DNA of 64,000 nt from Aplectana chamaeleonis. Lineage: Eukaryota; Nematoda; Chromadorea; Rhabditida; Cosmocercidae. The notes under the pieces were generated by a model. That model was given only the letters and a program-made list of their open reading frames with translations, was not told where the DNA came from and ran no database searches. Shown piece after piece: positions 45,393-56,797 of this stretch. Each line of letters opens with the position of its first letter. The first letter of the stretch is position 1. The position numbers and the translations under genes were made by a program. The stretch is taken from positions 62,001 to 126,000 of the forward strand of contig JAPDOI010000366.1 in assembly GCA_029168955.1 (NCBI GenBank), read 5' to 3'.

Positions 45393-45701
45393 TACGGAAC
45401 TCGATGTACATATCAGTGCAATCCTTACCGAATGTATAATCGGTGTTGCGGTTCCGCTAGCAATAGAAAGTTCTAAAATTCGGCCGTAGGAAATCGCTCA
45501 GATACGGTAATTTTGACTCGTTTCAACGCTTACGACGGCATTGGCGTTTCGGGGGAGGAATTAGGAGTATAATTGTGACCCTGTTCCCAACAGGTACTCG
45601 GACAGCTGAATCGGGCAAACGGATTTTTCAAGACCTGGGAAGAAGTTGTGGAATGTGGGATGAGGGAAAGCAGAGAAATGCGGGTTAGGCGGTCCCACAA
45701 A

Positions 45702-45983
45702 GGTATGGTATACTTTTACAAGACACGATCGCGTCGCTCTGCACAACGACAGCGACCGCTTGTCGTGGAGCTTCCGCCTTTTAAACCTGTCGCTACCATG
45801 CGCTGAGCAGCGACAAACTTCGGTTCACTCGTAGTACGTCAGTCGTCCGCGACATTTCGCTGCGACTCATACGCGATAACTGTTCCTACGACAACCGATG
45901 CCTTTGCTCCGATGCGGGTCTCGCCGCGATTTGTGCTAGATTTCATGCCTGTCGCTCATCACAGCAAGAAAGTATACCATACC
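45702..45983. mobile_element. 282-bp miniature element with GGTATGGTATACTTT ends
   Basis: Inverted ends GGTATGGTATACTTTTACAAG and AGCAAGAAAGTATACCATACC, continuing weakly inward (GACACGATCGCG.. / ..GTCGCTCATCACAG). No convincing target duplication. Interior rich in GCGAC/GTCGC motifs. Non-coding. Confidence 0.7.
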
Positions 45984-46084
45984 CCTTAGCCGTGGTTACC
46001 TGTCAAATACTGAACGCAATCTAATATGTAGGTGCTTAGTACGTGCAACGGTGGACAGTAGGACGCTAGGTACATAGTTTCTCT

Positions 46085-49000
46085 TGTTTCACCATCTTCT
46101 TCTTCAGCGTTTGTCCCGCATTTTAGCAGGGTCCGCTTTTCTCGAACGTTGCCGCCATTTGACCTTGTCATTCGCGTTGTCAGGATGGAGGCCTGCAATT
46201 TTCATATCGTTGTGCAAGACATCCAGCCATCTCTGCTTAGGTCGTCCTCTTGGTCGCTGGCCCGTCACTTGGAGCTGCATAGCCGCTTTCGCTATCGAGT
46301 GTTCTCCAGCTCGCAGAACGTGCCCATACCATCTTAGGCAATTTTCGCGAAGTTTGTCCTAAATGGGCGCGACACCGAATCTTTCACGCACATCTTCATT
46401 CCGAACTCGATCCAATCGGGTCAATCCACTACTCCACCTGAGCATCTTCGTTTCCATCACGCCGAGCCGTCGTTCTGCTTCCTTGGTCATTGGATAACAC
46501 TCTGTGCCATACAGTGCGACGGGCCTCACAACCGAACGATAAATCTTTGACTTGAGCCTGTCGCAAACCTTTTTATCACAGAGCCCCCCACTCGCGGTAC
46601 GCCACTTCAACCAAGCAGCATTGATGCGTGAATCGACTTCACCCGTCAGCGTCCCTTCATCGCAAGGCGTCGATCCAAGATATCGAAACGTATGCGCTTT
46701 TGGCAAGACTGTGTTGCCGACTTGGATGGAATCGTCACAACTCGCATTTGTCATGTATTCGGTTTTCTTTTTATTGAGTCGTAAGCCGAATGCTGCCAGT
46801 CTGTCGTGCCAAGCTTGAACTTGTGCTTGGAGATTTCCTTCGGTGTCTGAGGCGAGCATCACGTCGTCAGCATACAACAAGGTCCAAGGTGCTGAACTCT
46901 GCAAATCTCGTGTGATGACATCCATGACGATGATGAAGAGCAGAGGGGAGAAGGCGGAGCCTTGATGAACTTCAACATAGATTCAAAAAGGCCTTGATGT
47001 TCCTGCCGCGGATCGTATGCAACTTGACGTGTCCACGTACAAAAGCTTCACCCAATCGATCAATTCTTCGGGGACGTCTCGGCTACGCAGAGCATACCAT
47101 AATACTTCGTGAGGGACTCTGTCGAACGCTTTCTCAAGATCAAGAAAGGCGAGATGAACAGCTTCTCCTTTTTCACGATGCTTTTTCACAAAAAGTCGGG
47201 TCGCATGGATAGCATCGACGGTGCCGCAGTTCCTGACAAAACCACACTGATTTACGCTCAGCTCAACGACATCACGTATTCTTCTATCCAGAATCCTCTC
47301 GAAAATCTTCATTGTATGGCTAAGAAGTCGAATGGGCCGGTAGTTGCAACAGTCAGCAGGACTCCCTTTCTTCTTTAAGATCGGGACTGTAGTGCTTGAC
47401 TTCCAGTCTGAGGGAGCCTTGCGCTCAGTCTCAATGCGGTTGAATAACAATGCAAGCCAGGCAGTTGGGTTCCAACTTCGACCCTTCCATAACTCCGCGG
47501 CAATATCATCAGGTCCGGTAGCTTTGCCATTCTTCATCGCTTTCAGAGCCTCTGCTACTTCGCTCGCTGTGATAGGCGACACCGCCCCATGAACGGGAAG
47601 AGCATGAAGTAACGGGGGATGCGGAAACTCTTCTGTCGAAACTGCTTCGAAGTACTGCCGCCACCTTCCCCTCGCCTGCTCGGCATTCGATAGCAGCCGA
47701 CCATGTCCATCGTTTATCCCAACAAACTTCTCTATATCCTCCGTCTTTCGGTTTCGTGACCTGACAAGCCGGTAGAGATCGCGCTCGCCCTCTCTCGTGT
47801 CAAGCCTGCGATATAAAGCTTCGTTTCGTTGACCTCTCGTTCTCGCTACTGCCTTCTTAGCCGCTTTTTTCGCGACTTGATACTCATTCCAGTTGGCCGG
47901 GGTTTTCTCTTTGAGAAAAGCGTGGTGAAGAGCCTTCTTCCTTCGTACACATGTCTTTACTTCGTCAGTCCATAACCACGCTTCCTTCTCGATGTACCTC
48001 CGTCCAGGCTTTGTCGTTCCAAGAACGGTGCAAGCAGCTTGAACTATGCTCCTCTTTGCTTCCTCCCAGCTCTTTTCGACGCTTGTGATCAGCGGTAGAT
48101 GGATCCGAACAATTACTTCGGGTGCCTTGTCCTTGAAATTCCACCACTTGATCCTTGCAGGACCTGTGAGGTCTGCGCGCTGTTGTTTCGGAGGGCTAAC
48201 GCGGAGCGTGCAGATGGGTGGACGATGTTGAGTAGCCACCGCCTCATAGGGAATGACTTTGGCATCAGTAACTAACGTGCGGTCTTTGCTCCTCTCAAGG
48301 AAGTAATCGATTTGCGACGAAACGGTTCCACTGTGATACGTTGCTAGCTGAGAGCACCGCTTTCTATACCATGTATTCAGCATTATGAGGTCGTGACTAC
48401 CAGCGTAGTCGAGAATCCGCTCGCCATCGTCATTTTATCGTCCATAGCCGAACCCACCATGACTGGGATGTCCGTTGCTCGCCTGTATCACGTGGCCGTT
48501 CAAGTCGCCAGCTACAACAAGACAATCTTCTACCGGAACGGCAGCGGTTTCACAATCAAGGAGTGCCAAAAAATCATCTTTCGTTCGTGACGAGCAGCCG
48601 CTCTGTGGAGCATATGCGCTGAAGAAATGCCTCTTGCGAGAATTGATGACGAAAACGATTTTCATGAGACGGTCATCGTACCGGAAGGCTCCAGCAACAG
48701 AATCACGATAGCGCTCAGAAACGATAACTCCAACTCCGTTTGTCGTTCGTGGACTGCCCTTGAAGATCAGCTTGTAACCAGCACCAATGTCTTTAGACTT
48801 CGCACCAGCCCATCTTGTTTCTTGCACGGCACACACATCAACTCTTCTCTCTTTGAGTGCAGCTGCGACTTCTGCCGCTCGTCCAGTCATCGATCCCACA
48901 TTCAGAGTCGCGAATCGGGTGGAAGGTGAGTGTTCCTTGCGAGAATCGCCGCTTCCACTGAGGACTAGCTTCTTTAACCTACGACGTCCAGAATTCGTAG

Positions 49001-49290
49001 GTAACCCTCGCATATTTGGCACGTTTGTCGGGCCTCGAAGCGCGTCGCTTCTGGGGGACGCCCTAGCTATCGTTTGGTTCCTGAAGGCCACGTCCATGGT
49101 GTTGTGACCCCGGGAGTGTCCCGGATTTTGTTGTCATCGACCGGCTTGTCACTGGAGTCTGGCGTCGGAATCGTAAGTGTCCGTGTTCTGCTTACCCTGC
49201 TTTTACACAGGGAGTTTCCAGTGGCACCACGTGGAGGAACGGACTTCGCCACCTCTCTTGTTTCACCATAGTAAAATATTTCCATTGATT
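46085..49290 (-). mobile_element. RTE-type non-LTR retrotransposon, nearly complete
   Basis: Minus-strand element with endonuclease, RT and C-terminal domains over about 3.2 kb. The 3' end (low coordinates) closes with a GAAGAAGAAGATGG-like run at about 46085-46103 after the stop codon. The 5' side near 49270 abuts a CGTAATTACG-type repeat. It lies in the spacer of inverted repeat II. It belongs to a different RTE subfamily from the element at 1-1820. Confidence 0.85.
46104..49097 (-). pseudogene. RTE endonuclease-reverse transcriptase, one frame with three stops
   Basis: From the ATG at 49097 to the stop at 46104-46106 the whole protein is in one frame, broken only by TAA at 48435-48437, TGA at 46983-46985 and TAG at 46359-46361. 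The endonuclease shows TLNVGSMTGR, CAVQETRW and VVAGDLNGHV, and ends near GFGYGR before the first stop. RT motifs are GKATGPDDIAAELWK, NYRPIRLLSH, QCGFVRNCGT, FLDLEKAFDRV, VHQGSAFSPLLF and LLYADDVMLA. The C-terminus has LRWYGHVLRAGE, RPRGRPKQRWLD and ends DPAKMRDKR. About 998 codons, the usual RTE size. Few defects imply recent activity. Confidence 0.88.
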
Positions 49291-49299
49291 ATTGTTATT

Positions 49300-49383
49300 A
49301 TTTGCTGTTTACGATTTACGATGGTTTTGTCGTAATTACGATTTACGATTTACGAAATTTGAAATTTTATTCACGCACACCCC
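49300..49383. repeat. CGTAATTACGATTTACG repeat next to the RTE
   Basis: Same repeat as 44404-44520 and 51722-51838. It ends TTCACGCACACCCCTGG. It may mark a junction used during rearrangement of the interior. Confidence 0.75.
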
Positions 49384-49627
49384 TGGCGGAGACGGAGTGG
49401 AGAGTCAGTATTATGAAAGCCCGATATCTGAAAGACCAAAGGTTGAAATGGGAGAGGAGTAAACATCATGGGTGTTCTCTGAGAGATTGCTATAGCGAGG
49501 CGGAACGCTGGTCGACTCACAGAAGAAAGCAGTTATCTGAACAGGTGCATCAGAATCAAGAGACAATCGGAACAGGAATTAGAGTTATGGGTGGTTTTCC
49601 CCTGGTTTACTAAACCCTATTCTCACA
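49384..49627 (+). other. Unassigned segment with a short open frame
   Basis: An open frame across 49302-49613 includes KDQRLKWERSKHHGCS and YSEAERWSTHRRKQLSEQ, which reads coding-like, but its start lies in the low-complexity repeat and no family is recognised. Confidence 0.3.
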
Positions 49628-50635
49628 CTACGGTGAGTGATTCCGCCGCTATAGACCACCCAGCCAGCGCGCGCGGCCGCGGCGCGCACAGCATCTATTC
49701 GTTTCCCAGGCGAAGGGTGTGACTCATCATTGAGCAATCTTCCGGGAATGCATAAAAGGAAAGTATCGGATTCACGTTTTATAAAAAAATGCATTCTCAC
49801 TTAGTTGAGAAAAATCATCCGTATTAGCTCAATTAAAAAAGAAATATCCAACAGTGCCATTCTGAAAATTCTCTGTTGTCGGTCAGTGATTCCGCGGCTA
49901 TAGAGCACCCAGCCAGCGCGCGCGGCCGCGGCGCGCACAGCATTTATTCGTTTCTCAGGCGAAGGTTGTGACTCATCATTGAGCAATCTTCCGGGAATGC
50001 ATACAAGGAAAGTATCGGATCCACGTTTTATAAAAAAAAATGCATTCTCACCTAGTTGAGAAAAATCATCCGTATTAGCTCAGTTTAAGAAGAAATATCC
50101 AACAGTGCCATTCTGAAAATTCTTTGTTGTCGGTCAGTGATTCCGCGGCTATAGACCACCCAGCCAGCGCGCGCGGCCGCGGCGCGCACAGCATGTATTC
50201 GTTTCCCAGGCGAAGGGTGTGACTCATCATTGAGCAATCTTCCGGGAATGCATACAAGGAAAGTATCGGATCCACGTTTTATAAAAAAACGCATTCTCAC
50301 CTAGTTGAGAAAAATCATCCGTATTAGCTCAATTTAAAAAGAAATATCCAACAGTGCCATTCTGAAAATTCTCCTTTGTTGGTGAGTGGTTCTAAGGATG
50401 CAGAACACCCAGTCAGCACGCGCGGTTGCGACGCGCACAGCATTGATTCGTTTCCCTGCGCAGAGTGTGACTCATCATTGAGCACTCTTCGGCAATCATT
50501 CAGTACCAGAAAAATATTGAATCCACATTTATTAGCAAAAAACACATTTTTACGAGGTGAGTAAAATACTTCAACAGAAATTACAAAAATATCGACAATT
50601 AAGGAAACAACAATTGAACACAGGTTTCCAACCAT
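49628..50635 (+). repeat. Four direct copies of a ~250-bp unit (left side of inner palindrome)
   Basis: The landmark GTGATTCCGC (or GTGGTTCTAAG in the last unit) recurs at about 49637, 49886, 50137 and 50385. Each unit has CCACCCAGCCAGCGCGCGCGG, TTCGTTTCCCAGGCGAAGGG, GTGACTCATCATTGAGCAATC and TCTCACCTAGTTGAGAAAAATC. The fourth unit is more diverged. Short hairpins such as GCGCGCGGCCGCGGCGCGC lie in each unit. Confidence 0.9.
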
Positions 50636-50815
50636 TTACTCTTTCCAATCGACCGCTTGGTTTTCCTGGCCAGCCGCTACTTGAAGCTCATTAGGATCAT
50701 TCAACCCGCGGATGTTCTTGTGCAGAAGACGTGCTCTGCTGTTGGGCGAGTCCTTCGCTCTCTTCCACATCTGCTCGCGGATGTGGGCGGGTACGTCGAA
50801 AAACTTATACAAGCA
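50636..50815 (-). CDS. Captured gene fragment, second exon
   Basis: Minus-strand exon reading CLYKFFDVPAHIREQMWKRA, later RLLHKNIRGLNDPNELQ and ending VDWKE before a TAA at 50636-50638. Codon use is coding-like. It is preceded by ...CCTTTTTTAG, a plausible nematode splice acceptor. Homology not recognised. The end of the exon (GATTGGAAAG) also occurs in the opposite arm of the palindrome near 51132, so the arm boundary lies inside it. The frame could alternatively leave through a donor at A|GTAAAT. Confidence 0.55.
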   Translation of the reverse strand, partial: CLYKFFDVPAHIREQMWKRAKDSPNSRARLLHKNIRGLNDPNELQVAAGQENQAVDWKE

Positions 50816-50869
50816 CTAAAAAAGGTTTTAAGAGGTTATTGTAAATCCATATAAAATGTCCAATCTCAC
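50816..50869 (-). other. Candidate 54-bp intron
   Basis: On the minus strand it starts GTGAGATTGG and ends CCTTTTTTAG. The length fits the short introns common in nematodes. Both flanking exons are open in the phase implied by the splice. Confidence 0.55.
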
Positions 50870-51010
50870 CTTCTGCATGAATTGTTATTTATCCGCAGAC
50901 TGCACGCGGTCATCCAGTGCTTTGTCCAGCATGTCCGTTTGATCTTCGTAGATCGTTTCTTCGAGTTTTCTCACAAACTTTGGCGGATTTTGTGATGTCT
51001 CTTGAATTTT
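50870..51010 (-). pseudogene. Captured gene fragment, first exon with one stop
   Basis: Minus-strand frame with PPKFVRKLEETIYEDQ and DMLDKALDDRVQSADK, then a TAA where Gln would fit, then QFMQK up to the GTGAG donor. The left edge is blurred at about 51010 where repeat-arm sequence begins (a CTACCTTGG...TTTTTTTC stretch). A host or transposon gene piece trapped between the repeat arms is the simplest reading. Confidence 0.5.
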
Positions 51011-51024
51011 TTTCTACCTTGGTA

Positions 51025-51680
51025 CAATTGTGATTTTTGCTAATAAAACGTGGATTCAATACTTTACTGGTACTGAATGATGACCAAAGAGTGCACAAAG
51101 ATGAGTCACACCCTTCGCCTGGGAAACGAATCAATGCGTTCGATTGGAAAGGGTAACTTTTGTTAAATGGTTGGAAACCTGTGTTCAATTGTTGTTTCCT
51201 CAATTGTAGATATTTTTGCAATTTCTGTTGAAGTATTTTACTCACCTTTAAAATGTGTTTTTTGCTAATAAATGTGGATTCAATATTTTTCTGGTACTGA
51301 ATGATTGCCGGAGAGTGCTCAATGATGAGTCACACTCTGCGCAGGGAAACGAATCAATGCTGTGCGCGTCGCAACCACGCGTGCTGACTGGGTGTTCTGC
51401 ATCCTTAGAACCACTCACCAACAACAGAGAATTTTCAGAATGGCACTGTTGGATATTTCTTCTTAAACTGAGCTGATACGGATGATTTTTCTCAACTAGG
51501 TGAGAATGCATTTTTTTTATAAAACGTGGATCCGATACTTTCCTTGTATGCATTCCCGGAAGATTGCTCAATGATGAGTCACACCCTTCGCCTGGGAAAC
51601 GAATACATGCTGTGCGCGCCGCGGCCGCGCGCGCTGGCTGGGTGGTCTATAGCCGCGGAATCACTGACCGACAACAGAGA
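51025..51680 (-). repeat. Inverted copies of the ~250-bp unit (right side of inner palindrome)
   Basis: Reverse-complement units at about 51255-51430 and 51430-51680 match the third and fourth units of the left side, and 51125-51245 mirrors 50580-50665 (TTGGAAACCTGTGTTCAATTG). A partial extra unit at 51030-51130 has AAAACGTGGATTCAATACTT and TGAGTCACACCCTTCGCC. The arms flank the exon pair at 50636-51010. Confidence 0.88.
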
Positions 51681-52467
51681 GAGATATCTTGCTATCAACT
51701 TCCATTGCATATATTTTTATTTACGAGAAATTACGATTTACGGTCCAAAATGTCGTAAATCGTAAACCGTAATTACGAGTCCAAAAAACACCGTAAATAG
51801 TAAAATCGTAGATCCTAAATCGTAATTACGCACACCCCTGATCCCCGCTCCTCGAATTCTATTCGGTTTTGGGGGACTGTCTTCGAGCGAGGCAGCACAA
51901 GCAGCGAGGAATGCGTCAGAGAGAGGAGAGCAATTGCGTGGAGAGCGCGGAGAACCGAGTAATTGAAGGGAGACCATCGCCAAAACCGAGTTCATATAAA
52001 ACTAAGAAAGATTAAGAGTCAAATCTAGCATTTTCCCAGGTACAGGGAAAGCTTCGAAGCCAGAATTACGGCACAACTATACTGGTGATGCTCACGTTCA
52101 AGTTTCGCCGTAGATAGAGCATTCCTACTCTTTGGGTTTGCGAAATATGCCATAACTATGTCAACAAGTAACATTTTTCTGAACTTGAAAAGATTTTCGG
52201 AATCAGGACGACGAGAGGAAGCGATTAGTATTTTCAGATTCAGAAAGTAACCACTCACAAAGATTTTGACTCCTTTTAGGGAAAATAGGCCATAACTAGG
52301 TTAAGACTCGAGTTTTTCTCAAGTCTGAACATATAGTCGGAATCTCCTCGTCGGGAGGAATCGAAAGGTTTTTTCAGGTTCTCAAAAAGTCCACTCCGAA
52401 TGAAAATGGCGTTTTCGACGCGATTTCGCGTCGCCGCGTTGGGACAGAAGTTATGGCCGGTATTGTA
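51681..52467 (-). repeat. Right arm of giant inverted repeat II
   Basis: 787 bp, reverse complement of 43768-44556. It starts AGAGATATCTTGCTATCAAC and ends GGGACAGAAGTTATGGCCGG. Includes the CGTAATTACG tract at 51722-51838. Confidence 0.9.
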
Positions 52468-52474
52468 TTGCGCA

Positions 52475-52600
52475 CTTTTTTGCCGAATTTTGCCGAAAAA
52501 TGAGAGCAAAAACGGCAAACGACAATCGACAAAATTCGTCCGAAAACGGCCGGCAAACGGCAATCGGCAACCGGCAAACGGCAATTGCCGCACATCCCTG
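52475..52600. repeat. TTGCCGAATTTTGCCG / CGGCAAACGG repeat
   Basis: Irregular CGGCAA and TTGCCG units closing with GCAATTGCCGCACATCCCTGG. Same family as 22548-22655. It sits directly outside the right arm of inverted repeat II. Confidence 0.7.
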
Positions 52601-52789
52601 GTCCAAATCCCATTGAACGAATCTAGGTATCCCAGTGGCTCGTTCTCGGTTAAATCAAGAGCTAGGGGCCTCAAACTCGATCTGTGAATGGAACTATGTA
52701 GTGGGAAGCTTCGAAATAAACCTCATATGAACAGAATCTACAAGAAAAAGTTTTTCTTTTTTTCTCTCTATTACGAGTCCGAAGACAAA

Positions 52790-53035
52790 ACCCGGTGGAA
52801 AAAAATTTTTGCTGCCAAAAAAGTAGGCCCAAAAATCTTGCAAATGTTCAAAAACTATTTCTGTCTAGGTGGGAAACGATATTTACTTTGACCTTTACCA
52901 CCTCTGAACTCTGATCACCTGAGAAAAAAATTTTAGTACCCAAAAAGTATGTCCCGAAATCCTGCAAAAGTTTCAAAAACCATTTCTGTATAGGCAAGCG
53001 AACGACTTCTTATGACCTTGACCACCTCCGGACTT
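52790..53035 (+). repeat. Two degenerate ~125-bp tandem units
   Basis: Blocks CCCAAAAATCTTGCAAATG / CCCGAAATCCTGCAAAAG and AACTATTTCTGTCTAGG / AACCATTTCTGTATAGG, each followed by TGACCTTxACCACCTC. No more units found. Confidence 0.6.
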
Positions 53036-53517
53036 GTACATTTGTCGATCCCGGTAGGATGAAGCATCTCCACACAAAACTTTGGGATTGAGATTTTGCG
53101 AGCAGCAAGACAGTAGGAAATAGAACCGTTTCATCTTAATCGCACATGTCACACCTTCACGTCAAGCTCTAAATGTTTTCTACCACCGAGGTGAAATACG
53201 TGAACTTTCACGAAGAGCCACCACAGCAAATCATTTTGTGGACAAATTCCAAGGGTTTTTTTGAGGTAAGAAGCACATTGCCCACTTTACGAATAGTCGG
53301 TTAACAAGCGGTAATGGCTTTCTGATTCCCACAACGATAGGTCATTCGTTTTTTCTTGTTTTCTGAAAAACAAATATCGTTCGCTAAGTGTACTCACAAC
53401 AGAAACAAGAAAGTCTCAGAAACATTGGGAGAAACTCTAGTCTGGGGATGCGTGATTTCTGCTGTTTGCACTTCTTGTTGTTGCCATTTCTCCATATTGC
53501 ATCATTTCAGTATTTAA

Positions 53518-54007
53518 AGGCAGTGTTCATGATGGAAATCGTTTTTCTGTTTTTTTTTTCGCCTATTTTGAAAACGGCCCCATGCTGATTCTAATTATGT
53601 CTCTGAAATCGTACAAAACTTTCTGGGAACGGAGTTATGGCCCCTCAAAGATTGAGCTAAGGAAACATGATGGACGAGTTGTCCGAGGCTTGTAACTTCC
53701 GTCTTTTGCAGCCGATCTATGCGAGCTGACCTGAGTAAAGAGAGAAGCTGAGAATGAATGGAAGAACGGTGGTAATGATTGAAAATAATCGCTCGTCTCA
53801 CAATCTCGAGCATTAATTTGTTCACGTCGGTGGGCGTGTGTTGCGCTTTTGGGGTTTGCCTTGCGCTCGAAGTGGCAACTTCGTGCTCTTTTGGAGCGTT
53901 TCCTGGCTCGTTTTCGTCCGTTCTTTCGACGTCAACGTTACAGTGTGCCCCTCTACTACCCATTCCTAGTGAGAACCGAAACACATTTTTTATCGCGAAC
54001 AATGCCT
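53518..54007 (+). mobile_element. TTAA miniature element, family A2 copy 3
   Basis: 490 bp, ends AGGCAGTGTTCATGATGG and TTATCGCGAACAATGCCT, flanked by TTAA at 53514-53517 and 54008-54011. Same orientation as the copy at 13972. The core GGACGAGTTGTCC lies at 53672-53684. Open frames on either strand come from the repeat itself. Confidence 0.92.
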
Positions 54008-54011
54008 TTAA

Positions 54012-54822
54012 ACAGTCATATGGAAAGTGCATGGTTATTCACAGTTCACCAAATTTTCGGGGGTAAAAAATAAAAACTATAAGAAATTGAAACGAAGGCA
54101 AATTCAAATTCGAAAGTCTTTTAGAAACCTGGGAAACAAAACATTCTACTGAGCAGACCGAATCATGACTTTCACTCGTACACGGGCCGATTCTGCGCCC
54201 CCCCCCCCCCTCCTCCCACGCTGGGATCATTCCAGTGTACGCTTGACCTTGGTGTCGAGTAATCACTCCGTGAGGCCCCCGTCATAGTCGGTGGATCAAC
54301 TGAGTCCCACCGGGTCGATACGCATCGAATTCGTGGAAGACGGGTGCAAAATAATCTACCCACTAAAAAGGGACGACCCCCCCGGGGGAGGAGACGTCCT
54401 GAAAAAAGTTTTTCTAAAAGTTGTGGGGGGGCGTGGATATAGTAACATTACTGTATGTTGGGTTTTACCTGAGGGTCTTCCGATATTGCAGAAAAAACTA
54501 TTCGAAACTACCTGTAACTTCTTTCTCGGAGCAGCTGGAGTGAGTTCATATGCTCGGCACACATTACAATACAGGCCGTATCTTTTGCGTTTTGGACGGA
54601 AAAGACGCAAAAACGCGTCTTTTGCGTCCTTCTCTCATAACTGTGTTTAAAGTGGTCCATTCTGGAAACTGAGGAGATATTTGGAATCAGCATTGACAGC
54701 TCTTCCTTTTGAGCCCTCACATGTCTTACTCTGCAACAAGGCATATAGGCGTGACACAATCAATCGAGTGCGCGAAACGCGAAGTCGGTTTTTGTGGTCG
54801 GAGGAATGAATGTGTTTATATA
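54012..54822. other. No recognisable gene; poly-C run
   Basis: Contains a C-rich homopolymer run at about 54188-54203. Short open frames only. Confidence 0.35.
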
Positions 54823-54824
54823 AC

Positions 54825-55623
54825 CATTTCTGAAAGTTGGGCTCCGCAGAAAAGGTCAAGGATTCGGCATTGCTCTGAAATGTTGTGAAATTGTTCTATT
54901 AGATTTGGCTATCAAACTGATTTCCTAAATGTAGTGAAATTGTTGAATCGATTTGGCTGTTGTTGGTATATGCAGATTACATAATCATTAAATGTAGTGA
55001 AATTGTTGCAAACGGATTTGGCAGGAGCTCTATGAATTATCACAGTCAAATCACGCGTCAGAAGGTCCTCTGGTGAGCGAATGAAGACAAAAAGAAAAAA
55101 ATAATCTTCAGCCAACAATGCTGAACGAAACGTGGCCTTATGGACTAGAAATAAGGTTTTCGAATGTTATTCTGCCTTTTCAGTGTAGCTCCCACTAAGG
55201 TACCAGACCTTCCCTCCCCGATTAGATAAAAATCATGAAAACGAAATCTAACGCATTTTATTGGCTACTAACACTATGTCTTCGTGTCCTCAACGCTTTC
55301 ACGATTCACATTGTATGGAAACGTTTTTGATGCTAGACTTATTCTTGTTCTTATTTGATTCAAAATGCGCTCCAAGAAAAACCCCTTCTGACGCGTGATT
55401 TGACTCTGATAATTCATAGAGCTCCTGCCAAATCTGTTTGCAACAATTTCACTACATTAAATGATTATGTAATCTGCATATACCAACAACAGCCAAATCG
55501 ATTCAACAATTTCACTACATTTAGGAAATCAGTTTGATAGCCAAATCCAATGGAACAATTTCACGACATTTCAGAGCAATTCCAAATCCTTGACCTTTTC
55601 TGCGGAGCCCAACTTTCAGAAAT
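54825..55623. mobile_element. Fold-back element with ~245-bp arms and 300-bp spacer
   Basis: 54825-55075 pairs with 55383-55623. Matching blocks are CTGAAAGTTGGGCTCCGCAG, GGATTTGGCAGGAGCTCTATG, AATGTAGTGAAATTGTTG (present more than once per arm) and CAAATCACGCGTCAGAAGG. The spacer 55076-55382 shows nothing recognisable. No open frame of note. No target duplication found. Confidence 0.85.
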
Positions 55624-56095
55624 TTCACAACTTTTTTCAAGGGTTTCCCTTCTACAATATCGTCGAGCTCCAAAAGTCAAGTTTTTTTTTTTTCGAAAGT
55701 ATAGTGATAGAAATGAAGAAACAACCGCTCCGCTGCTAAGACTGCAAGATAATAGTTGCAACGCTGCTTCCTACAAATAAGATACAAGGCGTATATTTTT
55801 GAATTTCAAAGTCGAAAAAATGAAGAAATGAGTTCTAGATGACCCAATTGTACAGGGTCTAGGCACTATCCTAGAGGGGGGGGGCACCCACCATTCAAGA
55901 CAGAAATGAAATGAGCCATCGATTGGTAAGGCTAACAGTCGAAGTATTTCTATAGAGTTCTTATAAAATCAATGATTGTTAGCGCAGTATCAGGCATCTT
56001 TTATCAGAGTTTTTCAGCATTTCTATGAGTATATCTTGGGTGGCCCCATTCCGTCTAGCTCTGCCAATTCGAGACTTGATGCCTAAGCAAAAGAG

Positions 56096-56401
56096 ACAAG
56101 CACGCTCATGCCGATCATTTTTTCTGCAGGGCTACCGTAACCCTCCTTTAAAAATTTTGCAAGTGTCAGCTTGGATATGAGCACATCGTAATAGCCAACA
56201 AACACGTTTGCACAATTTCGACCACTTTAGCCACTTCCCAGTGGCTTCTCGAAGAGAGCGGTGTGTGAATGAATGCATACCGCTCCTCTGCTCTTTTATA
56301 CCCCGCATGTTATGAGCGTGTGTTATCGTTCGATATCATGTTTTGTTCAAGAATGGTTACGGTAGCCCTGCGGAAAAAATGATCGGCATGGGCGTGCTTG
56401 T
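56096..56401. mobile_element. 306-bp miniature element with 9-bp target duplication (MULE-like)
   Basis: Inverted ends ACAAGCACGCTCATGCCGAT and ATCGGCATGGGCGTGCTTGT continue inward for ~47 bp (through GGGCTACCGTAACC). GCAAAAGAG flanks both sides (56087-56095 and 56402-56410). Nine-bp duplications and long inverted ends fit Mutator-like elements. The minus strand of the interior has a TATA box (56294-56300) followed by GAGGAGCGGTATG and TTCATTCACACAC. Confidence 0.85.
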
Positions 56402-56593
56402 GCAAAAGAGACTTGATGCTCATGTACAAGTCGGCATGAAGTCTTAATTTGCGGCGTTAAATTCACTTTATGGGTGAATTTGCCGGTAGGATAGGTGAGA
56501 ATGAGGTGAATATCCCGTGAAAATGGCGCGAACTGGCAGCGAGAGAGGGTCCAAATTACCCCGAAAATGAGGTGAAATTACCTCGAAATATGG

Positions 56594-56797
56594 GTGAGTT
56601 TACCTCGAAAATCTCACGAATTTGAAGGTCCACAGCGCAAGAAGCCCCGTTTTGTCCGCAACATGGGCGTAATCTTCACCGAGGTCTGCGGTGAGGAGCC
56701 ACCCTATGCGAGCCGCGGCGTAACTCCCCCCCCCCGCCGTGAGGATACCCACTGCATCCTCCCAGCAGCCAAAATTATGCTGGCCTCCAGAGAGTGA
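56594..56797 (+). CDS. Short coding-like frame of unknown function
   Basis: 67 codons, Lys/Arg-rich at the start (GPQRKKPRFVRNMGVIF), with a C-rich run encoding Pro. Codon choice favours G/C in third positions. The opposite strand is also open over 106 codons and has a TATA box upstream, so the coding strand is unclear. No family recognised. Confidence 0.25.
   Translation: MSLPRKSHEFEGPQRKKPRFVRNMGVIFTEVCGEEPPYASRGVTPPPRREDTHCILPAAKIMLASRE

Noticed and set aside
43768..52467. Inverted repeat II as an assembly artefact
   Set aside because: The arms differ by several percent and have different outer flanks, which a simple fold-back chimera would not give; long reads would still be the decisive test.
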